Shown here one piece after another: positions 20,815-28,897 of a DNA stretch of 32,969 bases (its first letter is position 1; the number at the start of each line of letters is the position of its first letter). The position numbers and the translations under genes were made by a program. The notes under the pieces are model-generated. The model saw nothing but the letters and a program-made list of their open reading frames with translations. It was not told the DNA's origin and ran no database searches. The DNA is from Paludibacteraceae bacterium (GTDB lineage Bacteria > Bacteroidota > Bacteroidia > Bacteroidales > Paludibacteraceae): positions 1 through 32,969 of the forward strand of contig JAFUUZ010000015.1 in the NCBI GenBank assembly GCA_017471285.1. The letters are read 5' to 3'.

Positions 20815-22617
20815 CTAGAATCGTTTGTTTATCTCCTCGTCAGTCAGCAACGAAACGATCACCTTTCCGTCCGCCGTGCGGCGATAAGACGGTAGCGCAA
20901 CGAGTTTCATGAGCATGTCGCGCATCTCAGCCTCTGTCAACTGTTTGCCGTAGGGAATAGCACTTTGCTCGGCAAGCGCAAGAGCGATCTGTTCGCGCCA
21001 TTCGCGCCGGGTGTCTGCGCTCCGCTCGCGGACCTGATGTAAGATATGCTGCAAAACCGGCAGCGGAGAATGTGAGGCCGTCTGCGACGGAACGCCCAGA
21101 ACCGAATAGCTGTCAGGACTGAGTTGCTCCATATCAAAACCGATAGCGCGCAAATCAGGCAGGATCTGCGCCAGCAATATCATCTCATCCTGAGGCAATG
21201 TCAGCACCTCCGGAAACAGCAACTGCTGCATCGCTCCTTGTGTATGCTCCAATTGCTCGATAAACTGAGCGTAAAGCACCGCCATGTGAGCCCGATGTTG
21301 ATTGATCAGCACCAGTCCTTGCGCGCTCGGAGCCAGTATATATCTGCCTCCGTATTGCCATAGCGGACAGCATTCCGCCTCTTCCGGCCGCAGGAGTTCG
21401 TCATGAACCGCAGCAGGTGCATCACTAAGAGGCTTCGCCGCGTTCAGCCCTTCATAGAGGCTCTCCCAGTTCGTCGGAGCCTTGTCGGGATAAACAACTC
21501 CCCGGGAATGAAAGGGGTTATATGTCGGATCCACCGTCACGCGGGGAGCGGAAACATGCGAATCCGTCGGCTGAGGAATATCTATGCGTCCCGATGTATC
21601 GAAATCTATCTGCGGTGCAAGAGTAAACTTGCCCAGCGCCTCACGGACAGAAGCCAGCAGAATCTGGAAAATAGTCTGCTCGTCGGCAAACTTGATTTCC
21701 GTTTTCGTAGGATGGATATTGACATCGATAGCCTCCGGAGCAATATCGAAATAGATAAAGAAAGACGGCTGATAGTCCGCGGCAAGCATTCCCGAATAAG
21801 CCGTCTGAACCGCTTTCAGGAAATACGGATGGCGCATATAGCGGCCGTTCACAAAGAAAAACTGTTCGGCCTTGCGGGTCGCACTCTCGGGCTTCACCAC
21901 AAACCCGCGGATCGACACCAATTCCGTCTCCGTATTGATATCCACGAATGACGAGGTATAGACATTCCTTTTCGGGTTGCCGAACACCGCCTCGATGCGT
22001 TGTTTCTCCGTTCCGGACGGCAACTCCATAAGGATCTCGTCGTTATGCACAAAGGTAAACGAAACCCTGGGATAAACCAGCACGATGTGATAGAACTCCG
22101 TCAACAAGTTGCGCAACTCGGTCTGATCCGTCTTGAGGAACTTTCGCCGTACAGGCACATTGAAGAAAAGGTTGCTCACCTTGATATTCGTTCCTACCGG
22201 GCAAACGCACGGCTCCTGGCGGACAACATCCGAGCCATGAATCTCTATCAGGGTTCCCGTTTCGTCCTCCGCCCTGCGGGTCGTCATCTCTACTTGGGCT
22301 ACGGCGCATATAGAAGCCAGTGCTTCGCCGCGGAAACCCATCGTACGCAGAGAAAACAGATCCTGCGCTTCGCGGATCTTGCTCGTCGCATGGCGTTCAA
22401 AGGCCAGACGGGCGTCCATCTCGCTCATGCCCGTGCCATTATCTATTACCTGCAGAAGTGTGCGACCGGCATCACGGACAATCACTTGGACACGGGTAGC
22501 ACCCGCATCCAGGCTGTTCTCCACCAGCTCTTTCAGACACGACGCGGGACGTTGGATAACCTCGCCTGCCGCTATCTGATTTGCTACGCTGTCCGGTAAT
22601 AGATGAATGATATCCAT
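20815..22617 (-). CDS. mutL: DNA mismatch repair protein MutL
   Basis: A 600-residue GHKL ATPase that links MutS to downstream repair. ATPase motifs: IAAGEVIQRPASCLKELVEN, DNGTGM, ATSKI and TMGFRGEALASI, followed by the dimer-domain NVHPTKTE-type stretch (DVNIHPTKTEIKF). Start at 22617 (MDIIHLLPDSVANQ) fits the family; 22629 is possible. The C-terminal motif that reads DQHRAH in relatives I recall is INQHRAHMAVLY here, with Asn for Asp, and the full metal-binding endonuclease motif is not seen; the protein may lack nicking activity. It lies between a small membrane protein and the metallophosphatase. Confidence 0.95.
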   Translation of the reverse strand: MDIIHLLPDSVANQIAAGEVIQRPASCLKELVENSLDAGATRVQVIVRDAGRTLLQVIDNGTGMSEMDARLAFERHATSKIREAQDLFSLRTMGFRGEALASICAVAQVEMTTRRAEDETGTLIEIHGSDVVRQEPCVCPVGTNIKVSNLFFNVPVRRKFLKTDQTELRNLLTEFYHIVLVYPRVSFTFVHNDEILMELPSGTEKQRIEAVFGNPKRNVYTSSFVDINTETELVSIRGFVVKPESATRKAEQFFFVNGRYMRHPYFLKAVQTAYSGMLAADYQPSFFIYFDIAPEAIDVNIHPTKTEIKFADEQTIFQILLASVREALGKFTLAPQIDFDTSGRIDIPQPTDSHVSAPRVTVDPTYNPFHSRGVVYPDKAPTNWESLYEGLNAAKPLSDAPAAVHDELLRPEEAECCPLWQYGGRYILAPSAQGLVLINQHRAHMAVLYAQFIEQLEHTQGAMQQLLFPEVLTLPQDEMILLAQILPDLRAIGFDMEQLSPDSYSVLGVPSQTASHSPLPVLQHILHQVRERSADTRREWREQIALALAEQSAIPYGKQLTEAEMRDMLMKLVALPSYRRTADGKVIVSLLTDEEINKRF

Positions 22618-22662
22618 GCTCTTTCTCAAACTATAGGTTAGCCCAACTCATCCCGGGGCTTC

Positions 22663-22899
22663 CTATAATAAAATATACACCCCGAAAATCAGGATGGCAA
22701 GAAGAGCGATCAGCAACAAGAGCCGCGACGGACGTTTCCTGCGCAACTCTGTCATATTCTTCTCATGCTCCTCTCGGAACGACCCGTGATGAAGACGCGC
22801 AAGTTTTCTATCCTTGCGCGCCTCCTTATCCTTATCGTAGTAAATGGGGCGATAGTCCCACTCACGGGGTTTGTTTACTTTCGGAAATAATACCGACAT
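22663..22899 (-). CDS. small C-terminally anchored membrane protein
   Basis: A 78-residue protein with a charged N-terminal part (KDKEARKDRKLARLHHGSF) and one hydrophobic segment at the end (LLLLIALLAILIFGVYILL), so probably tail-anchored in the inner membrane. Small proteins of this look occur near mutL in Bacteroidales; the function is unknown. Its ATG shares one base with the stop of the TPR lipoprotein gene, which supports the start. Confidence 0.75.
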   Translation of the reverse strand: MSVLFPKVNKPREWDYRPIYYDKDKEARKDRKLARLHHGSFREEHEKNMTELRRKRPSRLLLLIALLAILIFGVYILL

Positions 22900-24584
22900 T
22901 ATTTAACGATTGCTTGGAACTCTGCGTCCTCTGCAAACTTAGCGAACTCAATATCCTGAGCTGCACGAGCCTTCAGGCTTGCATCCTGTGCGATAGCCGA
23001 TTTCAGGTTCTCATAGACAGCTGCCTTGTCGTTGGTGCGGGCACCTACGATAGCTTTCAGGTAAGCGGTCGTTGCGTTCGGCTCTTTAACGTTTGCCAGT
23101 GTCTTGGCTGCGCCTGCATAGTCCTCGTCCAGGATCTGCTGAACAGCGGCGTTGTTCGATGCGGTCTCTCCGTATGCTTTCTTGGCTGCGTTGTAGTCAC
23201 CCTTAGCGGTGTACAGCGTACCCAGAGCGGCATTCAGGTTAGCCTTCGTTCCGGCTGCTTTGCCCAGATACTCTTCTGCTTTTGCCAGATCACCGTCTGC
23301 AATAGCGGCAACACCTGCGTTGTAGTTCACGTCCGGATCATTCGGCTGGATCTCCAATGCCTTGCTGTAGCAGCGGCGAGCCTCTGCGATATCTCCGTTG
23401 CTGAAGTAGATCTGACCCATGCTGTTCCATGCGCGGTAGTCGTTGTATTGGTCTGCAGCTTGTTTGTAGATAGCCAGTTTCTCAGCCTTGTCCTCGGTCA
23501 GAGTAGCAGCATAAAGCAACTCCTCTACGCTCAGCTGGGAAGCATCTTTCTTGGCGATCTCGCGGATCTCATCATCGCTCTTGCCGATCAGGTCGGTTGT
23601 CAGGATCAGACGGCTGCGGCGGAGTGCCGGCAGGATCTCCTCTGCGATTGTGCCATATACTGCGCTCAGGTTCTTGATCTGTGCCTCGCGCTCCTCAGGA
23701 TCGCTGTACATCGACAGAACACGGAGAACGAGGTCTTTGTCTTGCATATTACTGTTCTCCATCGCTTTGCGGAAGCCTTCCCAGTCCTCAGCAGTGATAT
23801 TCGACTCGATAGCCGTGTTCACTTTGTTCTTCTTGAGGTCTTTCTTCAGGAAGTTAGCTGCTGCTTTCTGACGGTTCTTAGCCAGGTTCTCGTTCAGGCT
23901 CATGCCGCCATCAGGAGATGCATAACCTGCTACCTCGATCTTGCTGATCTCTTTGCGCTCTGCCTCTTTGGCGTCCTTGATAGCTGCTTGGAGGTTCTTA
24001 ACGCTCTCGCTCTTGGTCTCAGCCGAACGGAGCTCTGCGGATTGAATGAGGAACTTGATGTCTGCCTCGGTCAACTCCTGAATAACGCGTTGGAACTTGT
24101 CCGGAGTTCCGGCAGTCTTGTTGTCTCTTGCGTCTGCCAACTCGGAAGTAGCTACTACGCCGTCTGCAATCTTCAGATCAGGAATCTCAATCACTTTCTT
24201 TCCTACTTTGGCTTCGAAACGGAGATAAAGCTCCGATTTGCGCATTGCGGGAACATAGTCAAACGAGCAGCTCTGTTTGTAAGTACCGCCGTTCTTGTAA
24301 TTAACGGTCTTGCCGTTCTCTTTTGCTTTCTCACCTACATAGGTAACAGGATCGCCTAATACCTCTTGGCCTTCGAATTTCAGCACCGGAGTAACGGTCA
24401 ACACACCTTTCCGCGCAAATTTCTTCTCCGGGAATGTACCGGTAATCTCTGCGTTCACTTTGTTACCTACCTTCTCCAGAGGGCTCGGATTTACGGTAAT
24501 CTCATCGGGTTTCGGTAACGATTTGTTACATGATGCCAACATTACCACTGCAGCAATGAGGCTAAGAAATAAACCTTTCTTCAT
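22899..24584 (-). CDS. TPR and OmpA-like domain lipoprotein
   Basis: A 561-residue envelope lipoprotein. Signal peptide MKKGLFLSLIAAVVMLASC with lipobox Cys near residue 19. Residues ~20-150 are a beta-rich region; ~210-260 contain an OmpA-like peptidoglycan-binding segment (EVAGYASPDGGMSLNENLAK…R); the last ~200 residues contain tetratricopeptide-like helical repeats (e.g. AWNSMGQIYFSNGDIAEARRCY, KALEIQPNDPDVNYNAG). It probably links the outer membrane to peptidoglycan or scaffolds envelope complexes; no specific function is assigned. The start at 24584 fits the signal peptide better than the one at 24590. It is driven by a strong promoter (24630-24660). Confidence 0.85.
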   Translation of the reverse strand: MKKGLFLSLIAAVVMLASCNKSLPKPDEITVNPSPLEKVGNKVNAEITGTFPEKKFARKGVLTVTPVLKFEGQEVLGDPVTYVGEKAKENGKTVNYKNGGTYKQSCSFDYVPAMRKSELYLRFEAKVGKKVIEIPDLKIADGVVATSELADARDNKTAGTPDKFQRVIQELTEADIKFLIQSAELRSAETKSESVKNLQAAIKDAKEAERKEISKIEVAGYASPDGGMSLNENLAKNRQKAAANFLKKDLKKNKVNTAIESNITAEDWEGFRKAMENSNMQDKDLVLRVLSMYSDPEEREAQIKNLSAVYGTIAEEILPALRRSRLILTTDLIGKSDDEIREIAKKDASQLSVEELLYAATLTEDKAEKLAIYKQAADQYNDYRAWNSMGQIYFSNGDIAEARRCYSKALEIQPNDPDVNYNAGVAAIADGDLAKAEEYLGKAAGTKANLNAALGTLYTAKGDYNAAKKAYGETASNNAAVQQILDEDYAGAAKTLANVKEPNATTAYLKAIVGARTNDKAAVYENLKSAIAQDASLKARAAQDIEFAKFAEDAEFQAIVK

Positions 24585-24629
24585 ATGCATATAAATTTGT
24601 TAATTTATGTTGATTTTCAAAATCCGCTG

Positions 24630-24660
24630 CAAATTTACTATAAAATTTTCGAATATGCAA
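24630..24660 (-). promoter_or_regulatory. promoter of the TPR/OmpA lipoprotein gene
   Basis: Minus strand TTG (24658-24660), 20 nt, TAAATTTG (24630-24637) then CAGCGGATTTT. The same downstream sequence is present after the ohrR promoter. Confidence 0.8.
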
Positions 24661-24696
24661 GATTTTTGTAAAAAAAAACATTTATATGCCTAAAAA

Positions 24697-24728
24697 TTTG
24701 CATATATGCAAGATTTGTAGTACCTTTG
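24697..24728 (+). promoter_or_regulatory. promoter of udk
   Basis: TTTG (24697-24700), 20 nt, TACCTTTG (24721-24728). It lies inside an upstream in-frame extension of udk and so rules out starts before about 24735. Confidence 0.8.
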
Positions 24729-24740
24729 TACCCCGAAATG

Positions 24741-24773
24741 AACAAATTATAAATGACCAAATCGTAAATGGCT
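24741..24773. repeat. type B repeat in front of udk
   Basis: aacaaattataaatgaccaa followed by atcgtaaatgg, ending a few bases before the ATG at 24776. The near-identical piece aatcgtaaatg stands before psuK, trmD and ohrR. Confidence 0.75.
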
Positions 24774-24775
24774 TT

Positions 24776-25390
24776 ATGTTTATCATCGGCATTGCGGGCG
24801 GTACCGGCTCGGGTAAAACTACGGTAGTCAAAAAACTGATCGAGCGTCTTCCGAAAGGAGAAGTCGTTGTTATTCCACAAGACTCCTATTACAAAGACAG
24901 TAGCAACGTTCCTGTTGAGGAACGCCAGAATATCAACTTCGATCACCCCGATGCCTTCGACTGGCCGCTCCTCGCAAAGCATATCAAGATGCTCAAAGAG
25001 GGACAAGCCATCGAACAACCTATTTATTCTTATATCACGTGCACGCGTCAGAAAGAGACGATTCATATAGAGCCGAAAGAAGTGATTATTGTAGAAGGCA
25101 TCATGGCGCTGCGGGAATTCAAGATGCGCGAGCAGATGGACCTGAAAATCTTTGTGGACGCCGATGCCGACGACCGTCTCATCCGGGTTATGAAACGCGA
25201 TGTGGTGGAAAGAGGACGTACTGCAGAGGCTGTCATTGACCGCTATCAAAGAGTCCTCAAACCCATGCACGAACAGTTTATCGAACCGTGTAAAAGATTT
25301 GCGGACGTCATCGTGCCGCAGGGAGGACATAATAACGCGGCTATCAACATGCTTGCCAAATTCGTCAAACAGCAGCTCGCAGACAAATAA
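24776..25390 (+). CDS. udk: uridine kinase
   Basis: A 204-residue P-loop kinase that makes UMP and CMP from uridine and cytidine. Start MFIIGIAGGTGSGKTT with the Walker A motif GGTGSGKTT at residues 8-16; DSYYKD, NFDHPDAFDWPLL and IIVEGIMALREF are the usual blocks. A longer frame opens at 24686, but the promoter (24721-24728) falls inside the extension, which sets the start at 24776. Divergent from the TPR lipoprotein gene. Confidence 0.93.
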   Translation: MFIIGIAGGTGSGKTTVVKKLIERLPKGEVVVIPQDSYYKDSSNVPVEERQNINFDHPDAFDWPLLAKHIKMLKEGQAIEQPIYSYITCTRQKETIHIEPKEVIIVEGIMALREFKMREQMDLKIFVDADADDRLIRVMKRDVVERGRTAEAVIDRYQRVLKPMHEQFIEPCKRFADVIVPQGGHNNAAINMLAKFVKQQLADK

Positions 25391-25397
25391 GGGACTT

Positions 25398-25452
25398 TTA
25401 CGACTCGATTACGACTCGATTACGACTCATTTACGACTCATTTACGAGTTCA
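25398..25452. repeat. 11-bp tandem repeat after udk
   Basis: ttacgactcga x2, ttacgactcat x2 and a fifth ttacgagttca: five 11-bp units in a row. It is related to type B (tttacgatt) but has a longer unit and higher copy number; it lies 7 bp beyond the udk stop. Confidence 0.85.
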
Positions 25453-25496
25453 GAAACACGTGTTCGACGTCTTGAAAATGTACGCTCATTAAGATT

Positions 25497-26033
25497 TTGT
25501 TTTTTCAACTCTTTTATACATACTTGAAAATCGGCACCTTCACCCTGGGTGGAGGGTATGCTATGTTACCCCTCATACAACGGGAAGTGGTTGAGCGCAA
25601 AAAATGGATTGACGAGGAAGAGTTTCTCAATATGATCGCTCTCGCGCAAGCCGCGCCGGGACTTATTGCCGTCAATTCGGCTATTTTCATCGGATGGCGG
25701 ATCGGAGGATGGAGAGGCGTCTGCGGAGCCGTGTTGGGGGCTGTACTGCCATCGTTCCTGATCATTCTTGCTATCGCGATGGTTTTCTCCGAATGGAAAG
25801 AACTGCCTGCCGTCGAAGCAGCATTCAAAGGGATTCGTCCTGCCGTAGTGGCGCTCATCGCTGCGCCGCTCTTCAAAATGGCGAAAGCGGCTAAGATCAG
25901 TTGGCTGACTTCCCTTATCCCGATTGCCGCAGCCTTGCTGATTTGGCTTGGGCATGTCAACCCCGTCTGGGTCATTCTCGCTACAATTGTCATTACGCTC
26001 TGCACCGAATGGATCATAAAACGTAATTCGTAA
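25497..26033 (+). CDS. chromate transporter family protein, first half
   Basis: A 178-residue membrane protein of the CHR family. N-terminal LKIGTFTLGGGYAMLPLIQREV is the family signature, and AQAAPGLIAVNSAIFIGWRIGG the conserved second block. The start codon is TTG at 25497: the sequence MFFQLFYTYLKIG fits the family N-terminus, no ATG precedes it in frame (stop at 25473). It and the next gene form the usual pair of short CHR proteins that work together. Chromate or sulfate transport is proposed for the family, but the substrate in anaerobes is unproven. Confidence 0.85.
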   Translation: MFFQLFYTYLKIGTFTLGGGYAMLPLIQREVVERKKWIDEEEFLNMIALAQAAPGLIAVNSAIFIGWRIGGWRGVCGAVLGAVLPSFLIILAIAMVFSEWKELPAVEAAFKGIRPAVVALIAAPLFKMAKAAKISWLTSLIPIAAALLIWLGHVNPVWVILATIVITLCTEWIIKRNS

Positions 26034-26046
26034 TTCGTAATTTCTA
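26022..26046. repeat. cgtaatt repeat between the two transporter genes
   Basis: Three copies of the heptamer cgtaatt followed by tct; it covers the last codons and stop of the first gene and ends 2 nt before the ATG at 26048. Confidence 0.8.
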
Positions 26047-26047
26047 A

Positions 26048-26653
26048 ATGCTTTATCTGCAACTCTTCATATCGTTCTTCAAGATCGGACTCTTCGGATT
26101 CGGTGGAGGTCTGGCTATCTTGTCTTTGATCCAGATGGAAGTGGAACAATACGGATGGATGAGCCAGCAGGAGTTCGTCGATATTGTTGCTATCAGCCAG
26201 GTCACGCCCGGTCCGATCGGTATCAACTGTGCTACATATGTCGGTTATACCACTGCGGGATTCTGGGGAAGTGTCTTGGCTACATCCGCTATCATCCTGC
26301 CGAGTCTGATCATTATGCTGTCTATTTGCAGGGCGTATTTCTGGCTCAACCGGCGTTTTCATGACAATCCGTACTTCTCACAAACGCTGCGAATGCTCCG
26401 TTTCACGGTCCTCGGACTCATTGCCTCGGCGGCACTCATGCTCATCAAACCCGCGAATTTCATTGATTCTGCTTCGTGGATTATCTTTGCATTAGTGGCT
26501 TTCTGCACTATTCTGCCGGAAATCTCGAAACCGCTTGTAAACAAAACGCCCCCTCCGGTTAGGAAGGGGCTTGGGGCTGGTCTGTCTTTTGTTTCCCACC
26601 CTATTCTACTGATCGTTCTTGCCGGTCTTGCCGGCTACCTGATCTACCGTTGA
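26048..26653 (+). CDS. chromate transporter family protein, second half
   Basis: A 201-residue CHR-family membrane protein: FFKIGLFGFGGGLAILSLIQ at the start, then SQVTPGPIGINCATYVGY and several membrane segments. Residues ~164-180 (KTPPPVRKGLGAGLS) interrupt an otherwise hydrophobic C-terminal region between two membrane segments and are encoded by the type E palindrome at 26541-26583. Start 26048 is just after a cgtaatt repeat. The 3' end overlaps the convergent AI-2E transporter gene by 10 bp. Confidence 0.87.
   Translation: MLYLQLFISFFKIGLFGFGGGLAILSLIQMEVEQYGWMSQQEFVDIVAISQVTPGPIGINCATYVGYTTAGFWGSVLATSAIILPSLIIMLSICRAYFWLNRRFHDNPYFSQTLRMLRFTVLGLIASAALMLIKPANFIDSASWIIFALVAFCTILPEISKPLVNKTPPPVRKGLGAGLSFVSHPILLIVLAGLAGYLIYR
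26541..26583. repeat. type E palindromic element (copy 3), inside chrA
   Basis: Hairpin GCCCC-c-TCC-ggtta-GGA-a-GGGGC (26548-26570) with a ttggggctggtctg tail. It is the inverse orientation of copies 1 and 2 in gene direction terms. It is in frame in a loop of the transporter. Confidence 0.8.
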
Positions 26654-27705
26654 TTCTCTTTCGGCCGTCGTAACCGTCCGCGATACTCCGCTTGGTGGGC
26701 ACGGGAACTGACACCCCTGTTCGCCACATAGCGGTCGTAATAAGAGATGATGAGTGTTGTTATCGGCAGCGCAATAATCATTCCTATCACACCGCACAGC
26801 GCACCCCAGATACTGAGACTGAGAAGGATAGCAGCCGGACTCATGCCGGTCACGTTTCCCATGATCTTAGGCGTCAGCACCATGTCCTGAATACTCTGTA
26901 CCACGATAAAAACAACCGTCATCATCAATAATGTCAGCCATACCGGCTGCCCGGTCTGAGCCGACTGAATCAGACATAACACGATGCACGGAGGAATACC
27001 TAATGCCTGCATATAAGGCACCATATTCAGCAAACCGATAATCAATCCCATCGCAATACCCATCGGCATGCCGGTAATGGTAAAACCGATAGCGAACAGT
27101 ATTCCTACGCAGGTAGCCACCATCGCCTGACCGCGGAAATAGGCGTTCATATTCCTGTCAATATCGCCCATGAGCGTTACAACTCTCGGACGGATCTTGC
27201 GGGGGATATACCTGCTGTAGTTCGCCCGGATATTGGGAAAATCGATCATCAGGAAAATCAGATACATAAATCCGATGAACACAACCAACAGTTCGCTCAT
27301 CCAACTCAGTCCGCCTGTGATCCAGTTGCCGATTTTCGGCAGCAGTTCCTTGATCGAGGTGGTCAGTTCCGGATTAGCCAGTACGCTTTTCCAGTCCCAG
27401 TTCTCCTGCCATTGCAGCAGTTTCTCCTGAGTCTCGGCAGATACGTATTGGTTAATGTCGAAAGTAGCGATATAGCTTTGAAAACCCGCCCATGCAGTAT
27501 TGACCTGATCCATTACCGGTTTACGCAATGCCGCAACAGCCCCGGCTACTATTCCTACCGCCAGGACCAGTGTCACGACTACCGCCAGCGCACGGTTCCG
27601 CACACGGCATTTGGTCTGGATAAACACCACAATCGGGTCCAGCACATAAGCCAACAGGAAACTGACGAAGAACGGCAGTAATACCCCGTAGAGACGACTG
27701 AACAT
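26644..27705 (-). CDS. AI-2E transporter family membrane protein
   Basis: A 353-residue polytopic protein of the AI-2E/PerM family (transport role uncertain). It has LLPFFVSFLLAYVLDPIV near the start, central helices (MSELLVVFIGFMYLIFLMIDFP) and IPPCIVL / LSLSIWGALCGVIGMIIALP near the end. Compared with relatives, the usual first membrane helix of ~25-30 residues is missing: the frame begins at LYGVLLPFF, and the upstream gene ends only 2 bp before it. It overlaps the convergent chrA gene by 10 bp. Confidence 0.85.
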   Translation of the reverse strand: MFSRLYGVLLPFFVSFLLAYVLDPIVVFIQTKCRVRNRALAVVVTLVLAVGIVAGAVAALRKPVMDQVNTAWAGFQSYIATFDINQYVSAETQEKLLQWQENWDWKSVLANPELTTSIKELLPKIGNWITGGLSWMSELLVVFIGFMYLIFLMIDFPNIRANYSRYIPRKIRPRVVTLMGDIDRNMNAYFRGQAMVATCVGILFAIGFTITGMPMGIAMGLIIGLLNMVPYMQALGIPPCIVLCLIQSAQTGQPVWLTLLMMTVVFIVVQSIQDMVLTPKIMGNVTGMSPAAILLSLSIWGALCGVIGMIIALPITTLIISYYDRYVANRGVSSRAHQAEYRGRLRRPKENQR

Positions 27706-27707
27706 AC

Positions 27708-28199
27708 TTATTTACGGATCTTGCCGGTGATTAGGTTCCACACGCGGCTGAACAGATTCATATAGAAATTCAGTTCCCGCGTAGCATTCTCCACATGGCA
27801 TTCCATCCGCACGCTCTGCAGCTCAGCCTGATGCTCCGCCTCCAGGGTCTTGAGTGCCAGTTCTTCTTCTGTCTGGATCTCTTTGCTCAGCAGTTTGATA
27901 AACGGATGGATAAACAGCGGTTTATAGAACGCTATAGCAATGATAATCAGCACAATATACACACATCCTATAATCAGAGCCGCAGCCCAGACAGGCATGT
28001 ATGCAGACATCGCATCAATCGCCGCTACGGCGCCGAAGGAGAATAATGCCAGCACACATAACACCAGCGTAAAAATCAGCAGGAACAAGCCTAATACACG
28101 GCTGACGATACCGATGAGACGGAGACGTCCCACTTCTCCCATGGATTTACCGTAATCGGTCAACTCGTTCTTGAGTTGCTCTAAAATCTCGTTTTCCAT
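27708..28199 (-). CDS. phage-holin-family/YqjE-like membrane protein
   Basis: A 163-residue protein with two hydrophobic segments (LGLFLLIFTLVLCVLALFSF and WAAALIIGCVYIVLIIIAIAFY) and a hydrophilic C-terminus. The arrangement fits the Holin-X/YqjE superfamily found outside phages, next to YtxH proteins. No phage context exists here. It lies 2 bp after YtxH and 2 bp before the AI-2E gene, so they are co-transcribed. Confidence 0.7.
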   Translation of the reverse strand: MENEILEQLKNELTDYGKSMGEVGRLRLIGIVSRVLGLFLLIFTLVLCVLALFSFGAVAAIDAMSAYMPVWAAALIIGCVYIVLIIIAIAFYKPLFIHPFIKLLSKEIQTEEELALKTLEAEHQAELQSVRMECHVENATRELNFYMNLFSRVWNLITGKIRK

Positions 28200-28201
28200 A
28201 C

Positions 28202-28438
28202 TTATGCTTCTTCTTTTACAGGTTCCTCTTTCGGTTGCTCTTCTACCGCGTTGGCTTCTGCCAGATCCTGCTTCAACCGGTCGCAGTAATCCTGCATGTG
28301 TTTCTTTGCCTCCTCGGCATAATCAGCAATCTGTTGACGCACTTCTTCTCCGTTTTTCGGAGTCAATAACATGGCAGCTGCTGCGCCTACCAATGCGCCG
28401 CCGATAAAGAGCGCGGCTCCTCTGAATAAGTTGTTCAT
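28202..28438 (-). CDS. YtxH domain protein
   Basis: A 78-residue protein with a single N-terminal membrane segment (GAALFIGGALVGAAAAMLLTP) followed by the PKNGEEVRQQI stretch typical of YtxH and a glutamate-rich coil. Proposed stress-related envelope protein; exact function unknown. Confidence 0.85.
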   Translation of the reverse strand: MNNLFRGAALFIGGALVGAAAAMLLTPKNGEEVRQQIADYAEEAKKHMQDYCDRLKQDLAEANAVEEQPKEEPVKEEA

Positions 28439-28450
28439 GATAATACGGTT

Positions 28451-28897
28451 TTATTTATTGGTTTGTTGTAATCCTTCTATTAGTTTGTCCAATGACGGAA
28501 TTATGTTTGTTATCTCTTCCATCGACACATGTTGGAGCACTTGTTTGCTTAAATCATCCGGTATGTTTTTTGCCTGTTCGCGCATAGCGATACCTTTCGG
28601 CGTAAGGGATACGATGCGTTGCCGCGTGTCTTTCTCACCGCGTTTGCGTACGATAAATCCGGCTTTCTCCATCCGTTGGAGAAGCGGTGTCACGGTGTTT
28701 GTCTCCAGATGCAGCCGTTTCGCAATGTCGTTCACCGGCTGCTGATCCTTCTCCCAAAGCACAAGAAGCACCAAGTACTGCGGATAAGTGATCCCTAATG
28801 GTTCGAAATAGGGATTATACGCTCCGGCCACCAGACGCGAAGCCGTGTATAGCCGGAAACAGAGTTGGTTGTCTAATTTCAGTTGCTCGTACACCAT
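28451..28897 (-). CDS. MarR-family regulator of the OhrR type
   Basis: A 148-residue winged-helix repressor. The N-terminal LKLDNQLCFRLYTASR has the reactive Cys13 that OhrR proteins use to sense organic peroxides, and YFEPLGITYPQYLVLLVLWE and the DNA-binding helices RLHLETNTVTPLLQRMEKAG and REKGEKDTRQR-like wing are typical. The peroxidase gene ohr is not adjacent; instead it starts a leftward unit with YtxH, holin-like and AI-2E transporter genes. A type B repeat (aaatcgtaaatgac) abuts the start codon. Confidence 0.87.
   Translation of the reverse strand: MVYEQLKLDNQLCFRLYTASRLVAGAYNPYFEPLGITYPQYLVLLVLWEKDQQPVNDIAKRLHLETNTVTPLLQRMEKAGFIVRKRGEKDTRQRIVSLTPKGIAMREQAKNIPDDLSKQVLQHVSMEEITNIIPSLDKLIEGLQQTNK

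Noticed and set aside
22914-24359. A 481-residue open frame antisense to the TPR/OmpA lipoprotein
   Set aside because: It lies fully within a well-supported gene with signal peptide, promoter and domains; the Cys/Leu/Val-rich composition is typical of an antisense shadow.
24686-24775. Longer N-terminus for uridine kinase
   Set aside because: The promoter -7 box (24721-24728) lies inside the extension, and the family begins at MFIIGIAGG.
27708-28199. Prophage remnant indicated by a holin-family protein
   Set aside because: No other phage gene is present; the YtxH/holin-like pair is a normal chromosomal arrangement.
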